Source: Cellvibrionales bacterium (lineage in GTDB: Bacteria > Pseudomonadota > Gammaproteobacteria > Pseudomonadales > UBA7434). From it: DNA of 5,047 nucleotides. Position 1 is the first letter of the stretch; the number at the start of each line of letters is the position of its first letter. The notes beneath the pieces were generated by a model. The model worked only from the letters and a program-made list of their open reading frames with translations. It had not been told where the DNA came from and did no database searches. The stretch is from positions 1,572 through 6,618 of the forward strand of contig DMZE01000198.1 of the NCBI GenBank assembly GCA_003492055.1, given 5' to 3'. The position numbers were made by a program, and so were the translations under genes. Positions 1 to 5,047 of the stretch are shown here, piece by piece.

Positions 1-253
1 CCATTGTTTTAAGCTCAACTTCTAAAGACTCAATCGATTCCATATTGTTTTTGAAATCATCTTGCTTTTTAAGATCCGCAAATTGCGACTGTGCAAGCTC
101 AGTTTGCAAAACAGCAATACGCACATCAACTACCGCAATTTTAGAACTTGCTGCCGGTGCATCTTCAGACATTGCTGACACTGACAAAGACAACAAAGCC
201 GCCATAGACAAACTTTGAACTAAACGGTTTTTACCTAAAAAAAAGTTTTTCAC
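1..253 (-). CDS. skp: Skp/OmpH periplasmic chaperone, 3'-truncated by window edge
   Basis: Skp (OmpH) is a trimeric periplasmic chaperone that holds unfolded outer-membrane proteins and delivers them to BamA. The first 84 residues are visible; the frame runs off the left edge. It starts with GTG at 251-253, supported by GGAGAG 5 nt upstream. A signal peptide follows: basic start (MKNFFLGKNR), hydrophobic core about 17-25, likely cut SVSA|MSE after residue 27. The mature part has a short acidic/Ala-rich linker, then KIAVVDVRIAVLQTELAQSQ (38-57), the strand and first helix typical of OmpH (compare Pseudomonas KIAVLNYQMALLES). From about 58 it is charged and helical (FADLKKQ, IESLEVELK), the start of the coiled-coil arm. 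Place directly after bamA is the classic skp position. Codons 4-6 contain an 8-T run. The family call rests on pattern and context because conservation in Skp is low. An internal ATG at 205 was not chosen: it would remove the basic signal start. Confidence 0.9.
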   Translation of the reverse strand, partial: MKNFFLGKNRLVQSLSMAALLSLSVSAMSEDAPAASSKIAVVDVRIAVLQTELAQSQFADLKKQDDFKNNMESIESLEVELKTM

Positions 254-289
254 AATTACTCTCCAACTTAACAAAAAAATAAAAAATTC
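254..289 (-). promoter_or_regulatory. skp: U-rich bamA-skp spacer with strong Shine-Dalgarno
   Basis: The 36-nt spacer reads as two T runs on the mRNA strand (T6 at 281-286 and T7 at 273-279, split by one A), then GGAGAG (259-264), 5 nt before a GTG at 253. The Shine-Dalgarno fixes GTG as the skp start. The U-rich tract just upstream resembles the type of site ribosomal protein S1 or Hfq can bind (inference). It lacks a preceding GC-rich stem, so it is not a terminator. Confidence 0.6.
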
Positions 290-2698
290 CTAAAACGCTC
301 GCCCCATTGAAAACTGGAATGATTGACGCTCATCAATATCATTATGCTGCAGTGGCGAACCAAGACTAAACGATAATGGACCAAAACCTGAAAGCCAAGT
401 GACCGCAAGACCTGCTGAAGTACGCAGCTCACCAAGGTCGAAATCAGTACAATTTAACTGTGTAGACCGACAATTATCAGAAAACACATTACCGTAATCA
501 TAGAATAAAACGGCACGAACCGAGCGCTGATCTTTTAAGAACGGTAATGGTAGTAATAATTCAACACTGCCTTCAAGTAAAAAGTTTCCACCAAAGGGAT
601 CTGGCGAAGAATCAATAGCGGCACCCACTAAGTCACCATCAAACTGAGGTGTTCTAGCCGAAGTACTTCTTGGACCTAGCGTATTACTTTCAAAACCTCT
701 TACCGAGCCAAAACCACCCGCTAAGAAATGCTCGAAAAATGGCAACTCTTCAGTATCACCTAAACCATCACCATAACCTAACTCACCGCGAAAACGGAAT
801 GTTAGAGGACCAACAGGCACATAATATTGAGTATCGAACGTTGCACGAAAATACTCTATGTCGCTACCCGGTATTGTAGCCTCTAAAGAAATATTATTTG
901 AATGACCGCGATCTGCAAGGATGCCTCTATTCAATGTCGACTCACGCCAGCTACCATTTAATAAAAACACACCAAAATCATTACCATATTTATCAACAAA
1001 GCCCAGTTCATCAAAATCAATACCCGTTGATACTGGCGTGCGCATAATTTCTTGAACTGCTGCGAAACCTGCCTCAATCTCTGTATTGGTATAGCCAAAA
1101 CTAAATCGTAATGATTGCGTTTCATTAATCGGATAACCAAAGATAACCGAACCACCAAAGCGGTTAGTGCTATAGCTGGCGATGTTAATTTCATCAAAAT
1201 CTGTTTCGCTAAAGAACAAACTGAAACCGCGACTTACGCCATCTTCAGTATAATAAGGATTCACATAGTTCAAACCGTAAGTGGTTCTAAAGCGGCTTCT
1301 ATTCGCTTGAATACCGACCTGCTTACCCGAACCTAAAAAGTTATTCTGCTGAAAATCCGCACCAAAAATTAAACCCACATCTTGAGAGAAACCCACTGAT
1401 GCAGACACACTGCCCGACGATTGCTCTTCAACGCGATAACGGACGTCAATTAAATCATCGGTACCCGGCACTTCTGAGGTCTCAACTTTCGCTTCTTTGA
1501 AAAAACCAAGCCTTTCAAGACGCACACGAGATAACTCAATTAAATTAGTAGAAGCTATACCCCCTTCCATTTGACGCATTTCTCTTCGCAATACTTCGTC
1601 AGCGGTTTTGTAGTTGCCTTCAAATTCGATACTGCGCACATAGGTTCGCTTACCGGGGTCCACAAAAAAGGTCAGATCAACGGTTTTATCCTCTGCATTC
1701 ACTGCCGGAATACTGCTCACTTCAGCAAAGGCGTAGCCTTCATTACCCATAATGCGCTTCATAAGTTCTTCAGTACGGGTCACTAAAGACTGAGAAAAGG
1801 TTTTTCCTTCAGACATTAAGAAAACACGCTCAAGTGTATCTGCCTGATCTTTTACATCACCGGCTAACTGCACCTTATTAACTTTAAACTGCTCACCTTC
1901 ATCAACATTAATCGTGATATAAACCGAATCCTTAGTCGGGCCTACAGAAACCTGCGTAGAACGCATGGCAAACTGAATATAGCCGCGGTTTAAGTAATAG
2001 TCATTAATGGTTTCGAGATCACCCGATAGTTTTTCACGCGCGTATTTTTTTCGTCCTTTAAAACCATTAAAAAAGCCACGGTCTTTAAGCTCCATTAAAT
2101 CAAGCAGATGTTTATCATCGTAAACTTCATTGCCAATAATATTGATTTGTTTAATTTTGGCAACACTGCCTTCATCAATAAAAATATCAACCGCTACACG
2201 GTTGCGTGGCTTAGCAATAATGTCAGTAGTAATTTCCGCATCATAACGACCTTGCGCACCATACTGACGAGCTAACTCTCTGCGCATACCTTCTAGTGTT
2301 GCACGCTGAAATACTCGCCCTTCTGCCATGCCTTGATTTTCTAGACCTTCCAATAAAGCCTCTGTTTCAATGGCCTTATTACCGTCAATATTAATTTCAC
2401 TAATTGAGGGCCGCTCATGTAAATTAATAATTAATACACCGGCGTCAATACCAATATCAATATTCTGGAAATTACCGGTAGCAAAAATAGCACGTGATGC
2501 ATCTGCAATTTGACGGCTGTCTACAGGATCACCAATATCAATGGGCAGCACAGCAAAAATGGCGCCGGCACTGACACGCTGCAATCCTTCTATGCGAATG
2601 TCATCAATCGTCTCTGCAGCAACTACCTGCACGCCAGCACTGACCATAAAGATAAAAGCAATAATGGCATAGCGAATTGACAGCAAAGTGTTTTGCAT
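290..2698 (-). CDS. bamA: BamA, outer-membrane protein assembly factor (Omp85 family)
   Basis: BamA is the core of the BAM complex, which folds and inserts beta-barrel proteins into the outer membrane. From the chosen ATG it has 802 residues, against 810 in E. coli. A signal peptide (1-28, hydrophobic core about 11-26, likely cut VVAA|ET) precedes the mature start ETIDDIRIEGLQRV. Five POTRA domains follow at about 30-95, 97-177, 180-268, 271-347 and 350-425; POTRA5 carries GNYKTADEVLRREMRQMEG. The 16-strand barrel fills about 430-802. The lid-loop VRGF motif (666-669) sits in GSVRGFESNTLGPRS, as in E. coli VRGFQSNTIGP. The chain ends FQFSMGRAF with the C-terminal aromatic of the beta-signal. 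Two Cys (743, 750) lie in the loop after FYDYGNVF; E. coli instead has its Cys pair in the VRGF loop. The TAG stop is at 290-292 and skp follows after 36 nt. The ATG at 2698 was chosen over the TTG at 2806 because it starts a normal signal peptide and has AGGT upstream. Confidence 0.97.
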   Translation of the reverse strand: MQNTLLSIRYAIIAFIFMVSAGVQVVAAETIDDIRIEGLQRVSAGAIFAVLPIDIGDPVDSRQIADASRAIFATGNFQNIDIGIDAGVLIINLHERPSISEINIDGNKAIETEALLEGLENQGMAEGRVFQRATLEGMRRELARQYGAQGRYDAEITTDIIAKPRNRVAVDIFIDEGSVAKIKQINIIGNEVYDDKHLLDLMELKDRGFFNGFKGRKKYAREKLSGDLETINDYYLNRGYIQFAMRSTQVSVGPTKDSVYITINVDEGEQFKVNKVQLAGDVKDQADTLERVFLMSEGKTFSQSLVTRTEELMKRIMGNEGYAFAEVSSIPAVNAEDKTVDLTFFVDPGKRTYVRSIEFEGNYKTADEVLRREMRQMEGGIASTNLIELSRVRLERLGFFKEAKVETSEVPGTDDLIDVRYRVEEQSSGSVSASVGFSQDVGLIFGADFQQNNFLGSGKQVGIQANRSRFRTTYGLNYVNPYYTEDGVSRGFSLFFSETDFDEINIASYSTNRFGGSVIFGYPINETQSLRFSFGYTNTEIEAGFAAVQEIMRTPVSTGIDFDELGFVDKYGNDFGVFLLNGSWRESTLNRGILADRGHSNNISLEATIPGSDIEYFRATFDTQYYVPVGPLTFRFRGELGYGDGLGDTEELPFFEHFLAGGFGSVRGFESNTLGPRSTSARTPQFDGDLVGAAIDSSPDPFGGNFLLEGSVELLLPLPFLKDQRSVRAVLFYDYGNVFSDNCRSTQLNCTDFDLGELRTSAGLAVTWLSGFGPLSFSLGSPLQHNDIDERQSFQFSMGRAF

Positions 2699-2706
2699 GC
2701 AGTTGT

Positions 2707-2710
2707 ACCT
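2707..2710 (-). promoter_or_regulatory. bamA ribosome binding site (AGGT)
   Basis: On the mRNA strand AGGT lies 8 nt before the ATG at 2698. It is only a partial Shine-Dalgarno, but together with the signal peptide that begins at this ATG it decides the start in favour of 2698 over the TTG at 2806. Confidence 0.5.
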
Positions 2711-2729
2711 AGCGTTGAGCGCACCGCTA
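2710..2729 (-). promoter_or_regulatory. small hairpin abutting the bamA Shine-Dalgarno
   Basis: On the mRNA strand TAGCG (2729-2725) can pair with CGCTA (2714-2710) around a 10-nt loop, and flanking G-U pairs could lengthen the stem. Its 3' arm runs directly into the AGGT taken as the bamA Shine-Dalgarno, so it could tune ribosome access. A five-base stem is weak and may be coincidental; no known riboregulator is recognised. Confidence 0.2.
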
Positions 2730-2818
2730 AACACAGAGCAAAGCGTTGTGATAGCTAAACAGATTTTATTACGACTAAAGATGTTGCTACGGCAGAAAGA
2801 AAGCAAAATAGTTATAAC

Positions 2819-4171
2819 CTAAAAGTGTGAAATATCATTATAAAGCGCGAGCGCCATTATACTCAAAATTAGCACCAACCCGAGTTGCTGCCCCCATATT
2901 TGTAAACGCTCTGAAACCGGCCTGCGAGTAATAGCCTCGATAGCAATGTACATTAAATGACCACCGTCAAGTACGGGTATAGGCAGTAAATTTAACACGC
3001 CTAAGCTCACACTTAACAAGGCCAAAAATTCCATATAAGGGATAAACCCAGAGCTCGCCGTAGCCGAAGCCATTTTGGCAATACTGACCGGCCCACTCAA
3101 GCTAGAGGTTGATATTAACCCCATTAGCATCTTTTTAATGGAGCTAAACGTAAAGGCAATTAACTCGCCAGTGCGCGTAAACCCTTGATACAAAGCCTCT
3201 AAGGGGCCGTAGCGCTGAATAACCATCATTGACGCCGGCAGCTCTACTGCTGCTGCCTGAACGCCTATTCTGCCATGCTGAACACCATCATCTAGCGTTA
3301 TCGCCTGTGTTTCAACAACTGCTGTAACGCGACTGCCTGCCCGCAGCAATTCTACTTCAACCGATTGCAAAGGGCGTACTTTAATCTGCTCTACCGCTGC
3401 GCGCCAATCCTTTACCGCAACGCCATTAATGGCTGTAATTTCATCACCCGCCAAAATACCCGCTAAATCCGCGGGGCCACCATCAATAACCCGCTCAATC
3501 AACGCAGGCATGTCAGGGTAAAAATAGCCAAAACCCAAGGATTGATAGATTTCTGGCCTATCATCACCCGTAAGCCAATTATCTATGGGTAATGAAGCCT
3601 GATAAAGCGCCGTACTCTCTGGGTAGCGAAGATCAAAGTTAATGCTCCCCGTTTCACCAATACGATTAATTAGCTGCATATGCAGACGGTATTGCGTGGG
3701 TGTTGGCTCACCATCAACCGCAACAATCGTTTGGCCGCGCTCAAAACCGGCATGAAAAGCGGCTGAATTTGGCTCAACATCGCCAACAACCGGTAATCGC
3801 CCAGAAACACCGAGCATACTAATAGCGGTATAAACCAAAATCGCTAAAATAAAGTTAGTGATTGGGCCTGCAGCAATAATCGCTGCGCGGGCTAATGCTG
3901 ATTGTCGATTAAAGCAAAACGGCTGCTCATCACTGGGCACTGCACCTTCGCGCTCATCAAGAAACCGAACATAGCCACCTAATGGCAAAGCCGCAACAAC
4001 CCATTCAGTACCGTTTTTATCGGTTCTACGCCACAGCGATGGACCAAAGCCCACCGAAAAAGTTAATGCTTTTACGCCACAGCGACGGCCAACCCAATAA
4101 TGACCGTATTCATGCACAGTCACCAGAATGGCCAAGGTAAGAATAAAATACCCAATGGTTGCAAGAGCCAT
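2819..4171 (-). CDS. rseP: RseP, site-2 zinc intramembrane protease of the sigma-E pathway
   Basis: RseP is an inner-membrane metalloprotease. In the E. coli paradigm it makes the second cut in the anti-sigma factor RseA, after DegS, freeing sigma-E; it also clears signal-peptide remnants. The protein is 450 residues, the same length as the E. coli enzyme. TM1 (about 5-24) carries the zinc motif HEYGH with H20, E21 and H24. The GFGPSLWRR and PLGGYVRFLDE segments (41-73) match the membrane-associated beta region. TM2 is about 97-120. Tandem PDZ domains span about 126-215 (VVGDVEPNSAA start) and about 220-305 (ERVIDGGPADLAGILAGD). TM3 (about 376-398) leads to NLLPIPVLDGG, with N394, P397 and third zinc ligand D402 at the E. 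coli numbering. TM4 is about 427-446. The ATG at 4171 is the first standard start after the dxr stop and fits the family N-terminus within two residues. The TAG stop is at 2819-2821 and bamA follows after 120 nt. No key residue is missing. Confidence 0.97.
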   Translation of the reverse strand: MALATIGYFILTLAILVTVHEYGHYWVGRRCGVKALTFSVGFGPSLWRRTDKNGTEWVVAALPLGGYVRFLDEREGAVPSDEQPFCFNRQSALARAAIIAAGPITNFILAILVYTAISMLGVSGRLPVVGDVEPNSAAFHAGFERGQTIVAVDGEPTPTQYRLHMQLINRIGETGSINFDLRYPESTALYQASLPIDNWLTGDDRPEIYQSLGFGYFYPDMPALIERVIDGGPADLAGILAGDEITAINGVAVKDWRAAVEQIKVRPLQSVEVELLRAGSRVTAVVETQAITLDDGVQHGRIGVQAAAVELPASMMVIQRYGPLEALYQGFTRTGELIAFTFSSIKKMLMGLISTSSLSGPVSIAKMASATASSGFIPYMEFLALLSVSLGVLNLLPIPVLDGGHLMYIAIEAITRRPVSERLQIWGQQLGLVLILSIMALALYNDISHF

Positions 4172-4172
4172 A

Positions 4173-4205
4173 TTAGACAGCGCCCCATAAAGCCATATAA
4201 AACAT
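4173..4205 (-). CDS. possible 10-residue leader peptide before rseP
   Basis: An ATG at 4205 opens a 10-codon frame (MFYMALWGAV) that ends in TAA at 4173-4175. Only one base separates this stop from the rseP ATG at 4169-4171. The frame differs from that of rseP. rseP itself has no good Shine-Dalgarno, only GGGG about 13 nt upstream, so ribosomes finishing this peptide could reinitiate on rseP. Against this, the short frame has no clear Shine-Dalgarno of its own, and such frames arise readily by chance. This is a speculative call. Confidence 0.2.
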   Translation of the reverse strand: MFYMALWGAV

Positions 4206-4213
4206 ACGATTAA

Positions 4214-4249
4214 AGCTGAAAATAAACGCCACTCCGGAGCTGAAAATAA
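4214..4249. repeat. 12-bp direct repeat pair in the dxr-rseP spacer
   Basis: AGCTGAAAATAA (plus strand) occurs at 4214-4225 and again, identically, at 4238-4249. The offset is 24 bp, a little over two helical turns, which would place both copies on roughly the same DNA face. Read on the minus strand in the rseP frame, both copies give the codons for LFSA. It could be a tandem operator or a chance or local duplication; no known regulator motif is recognised. Confidence 0.6.
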
Positions 4250-4261
4250 CGAACAATGCCA

Positions 4262-5047
4262 TTACGATGGCACCTTCTGAAAAGCCTGACAACAATCTTT
4301 TGCCAATTCTCGCGCCTGAAAATCAATTGCTTCGATAGCATCCAGTGTCATCGGTTCCTCAAACGGTATTTTTTCGAGGCATTGCTGAACCACATCGATA
4401 ATTGCAGTAAAAGGAATAAGCTCATTTAAGAACGCATCAACCGCTATTTCATTGGCCGCATTCAAGACAATGGGCACACTACCACCCGCTTCAGCCGCCT
4501 GCCTAGCCATTTTCAAGGCGGGAAAACGCTGATTATCCGGCGCTTCAAACGTTAAGCCATTCATTTGAGTCCAATTAAGACTCTCAACACCAGATTCAAC
4601 ACGTTCAGGCCAAGCTAATGCATGCGCTATTGGCGTTCGCATATCCGGGTGGCCCATTTGAGCCAATACCGAACCGTCCAAATACTCGACCATAGAATGA
4701 ATAACGCTTTGTGGGTGCACAACAATATCTATATCACTGGACGAACAATTAAATAACCAGCAGGCCTCAATTAACTCCAAGCCTTTATTCATCATGGTCG
4801 CGGAATCGACAGATATTTTTCTGCCCATGGACCAATTGGGATGCGCACATGCTTGGTCTGGCGTTATTGTAGAAAATGACTCAATGGGCAAAGTCCGAAA
4901 AGGACCACCCGAACCGGTCAATAAAATTTTGCGAATGCCGTTAGCTTTTATTGAGCCTAATGAATTAGCAGACTCAGCACATAACGCAGAAGAGCCATTT
5001 AAATCTGGCGTTGGCATACACTGAAAAATAGCATTATGTTCACTATC
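4262..5047 (-). CDS. dxr: 1-deoxy-D-xylulose 5-phosphate reductoisomerase (Dxr/IspC), 5'-truncated by window edge
   Basis: Dxr is a cytosolic enzyme that rearranges and reduces 1-deoxy-D-xylulose 5-phosphate to 2-C-methyl-D-erythritol 4-phosphate with NADPH and a divalent metal, the committed step of the MEP isoprenoid pathway. The last 261 residues are visible. The frame runs off the right edge, so the NADPH-binding N-terminal domain is missing; the ATG at 5017 is internal. The first visible residues are DSEHNAIFQ, whose Asp and Glu match E. coli metal ligands D150 and E152. Next come TGSGGPF (S186), the flexible active-site loop HPNWSMGRK (with W212), and [11 protein letters not shown], which holds S222, N227, K228 and metal ligand E231. 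[10 protein letters not shown] and [13 protein letters not shown] follow, then the helical C-terminal domain with LNAANE. The visible part is about 12 residues longer than in E. coli, about 9 of them between HNAIFQ and LLTGSGG. The TAA stop is at 4262-4264 and rseP follows after 90 nt. Identity is secure. Confidence 0.97.
   Translation of the reverse strand, partial: DSEHNAIFQCMPTPDLNGSSALCAESANSLGSIKANGIRKILLTGSGGPFRTLPIESFSTITPDQACAHPNWSMGRKISVDSATMMNKGLELIEACWLFNCSSSDIDIVVHPQSVIHSMVEYLDGSVLAQMGHPDMRTPIAHALAWPERVESGVESLNWTQMNGLTFEAPDNQRFPALKMARQAAEAGGSVPIVLNAANEIAVDAFLNELIPFTAIIDVVQQCLEKIPFEEPMTLDAIEAIDFQARELAKDCCQAFQKVPS

Larger units (their letters stand above)
2699..2818 (-). other. rseP-bamA intergenic spacer / bamA leader
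   Basis: This 120-nt stretch is fully open in the bamA frame. A TTG at 2806 could extend BamA by 36 residues, but the family alignment and the Shine-Dalgarno favour the ATG at 2698. I searched by eye for sigma-70 boxes and for a sigma-E-type GGAACTT -35 box and found neither. A small hairpin lies just before the bamA start. No terminator is visible. Confidence 0.5.
4172..4261 (-). other. dxr-rseP intergenic spacer
   Basis: This 90-nt gap has no uppS or cdsA, unlike E. coli. It contains a 12-bp direct repeat, an 8-bp palindrome (CTCCGGAG, 4232-4239) and several ATGs out of frame with rseP. The rseP frame stays open through all 30 codons back to the dxr TAA, but holds no ATG, GTG or TTG, so the ATG at 4171 is the first usable rseP start. 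I see no rho-independent terminator and no convincing promoter, so co-transcription of dxr and rseP is likely (inference). Confidence 0.6.

Noticed and set aside
273..286. T-rich tract after bamA as a rho-independent terminator
   Set aside because: No GC-rich inverted repeat precedes it, and skp starts right after with a strong Shine-Dalgarno, so it looks like a translation leader.
670..1786. Open frames on the plus strand at 670-879, 1115-1336 and 1571-1786, and on the minus strand at 958-1197
   Set aside because: All lie inside bamA in other frames, resemble no known family to me and have no gene-like context; they are shadows of the bamA coding sequence.
2699..2818. Sigma-E promoter for bamA
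   Set aside because: Expected by analogy with E. coli, but no GGAACTT-like -35 with a TCnnA-like -10 was found in this spacer; it may lie elsewhere or be absent.
290..2821. TAG reassigned as a sense codon, since two of the three stops are TAG in one frame
   Set aside because: RseP and BamA end exactly at family-typical C-termini (BamA in the aromatic beta-signal residue), and no TAG interrupts a coding region here.
4194..4222. Promoter before rseP (TTTTCA, 17 bp, TATATG)
   Set aside because: Each box matches the sigma-70 consensus at only about four of six positions; in AT-leaning DNA that is not enough to call. Kept only as part of the repeat finding.
4794..5024. Plus-strand open frame of 76 codons
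   Set aside because: It is antisense to conserved dxr active-site codons and has no recognisable domain; a shadow frame.
1..5047. Mobile element, CRISPR array, tRNA/rRNA or defence system
   Set aside because: The window is filled by four intact conserved housekeeping genes with short spacers; no repeats, transposase or RNA-like structures were found.

Overview
The window is a piece of a conserved cell-envelope biogenesis cluster from a Gram-negative, most likely a marine gammaproteobacterium. All four genes lie on the minus strand. In transcription order (right to left) they are dxr (5' end cut by the window edge), rseP, bamA and skp/ompH (3' end cut). dxr sits directly upstream of rseP with no uppS or cdsA between them. 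From memory this is the Pseudomonas/Alteromonas/Cellvibrio-type order; E. coli has dxr-uppS-cdsA-rseP-bamA-skp. The AT-leaning composition and protein details (BamA ending in Phe, a Cys pair near the last extracellular loop) also suggest a non-enteric gammaproteobacterium. The genus cannot be fixed from this sequence.

Layout: 4262-5047 dxr, the committed MEP isoprenoid step. 4172-4261 is a 90-nt spacer with a 12-bp direct repeat and a possible leader peptide. 2819-4171 rseP, site-2 intramembrane protease. 2699-2818 is a 120-nt spacer, open in the bamA frame, with a small hairpin beside the bamA Shine-Dalgarno. 290-2698 bamA, outer-membrane beta-barrel assembly factor. 254-289 is a 36-nt U-rich spacer with a strong Shine-Dalgarno. 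1-253 skp/ompH, periplasmic chaperone, with a GTG start. No terminator or convincing promoter was seen, so the simplest reading is one polycistronic message running through the window.

How the genes work together: Skp escorts unfolded outer-membrane proteins through the periplasm and BamA inserts them. In the E. coli paradigm, when this fails, RseP makes the second cut in the anti-sigma factor RseA and frees sigma-E, which raises bamA and skp expression. Dxr supplies isoprenoid precursors, including those for the undecaprenyl carrier used in envelope synthesis. The proteins look intact and orthodox.

I found no novel system, mobile element, CRISPR array or RNA gene. The points worth a second look are small: all four genes share one reading frame and are separated by single stop codons with fully open spacers; a second signal-like segment lies ahead of BamA; a possible leader peptide ends one base before rseP; an 8-T run lies in the skp signal sequence; and Dxr has a short insertion.
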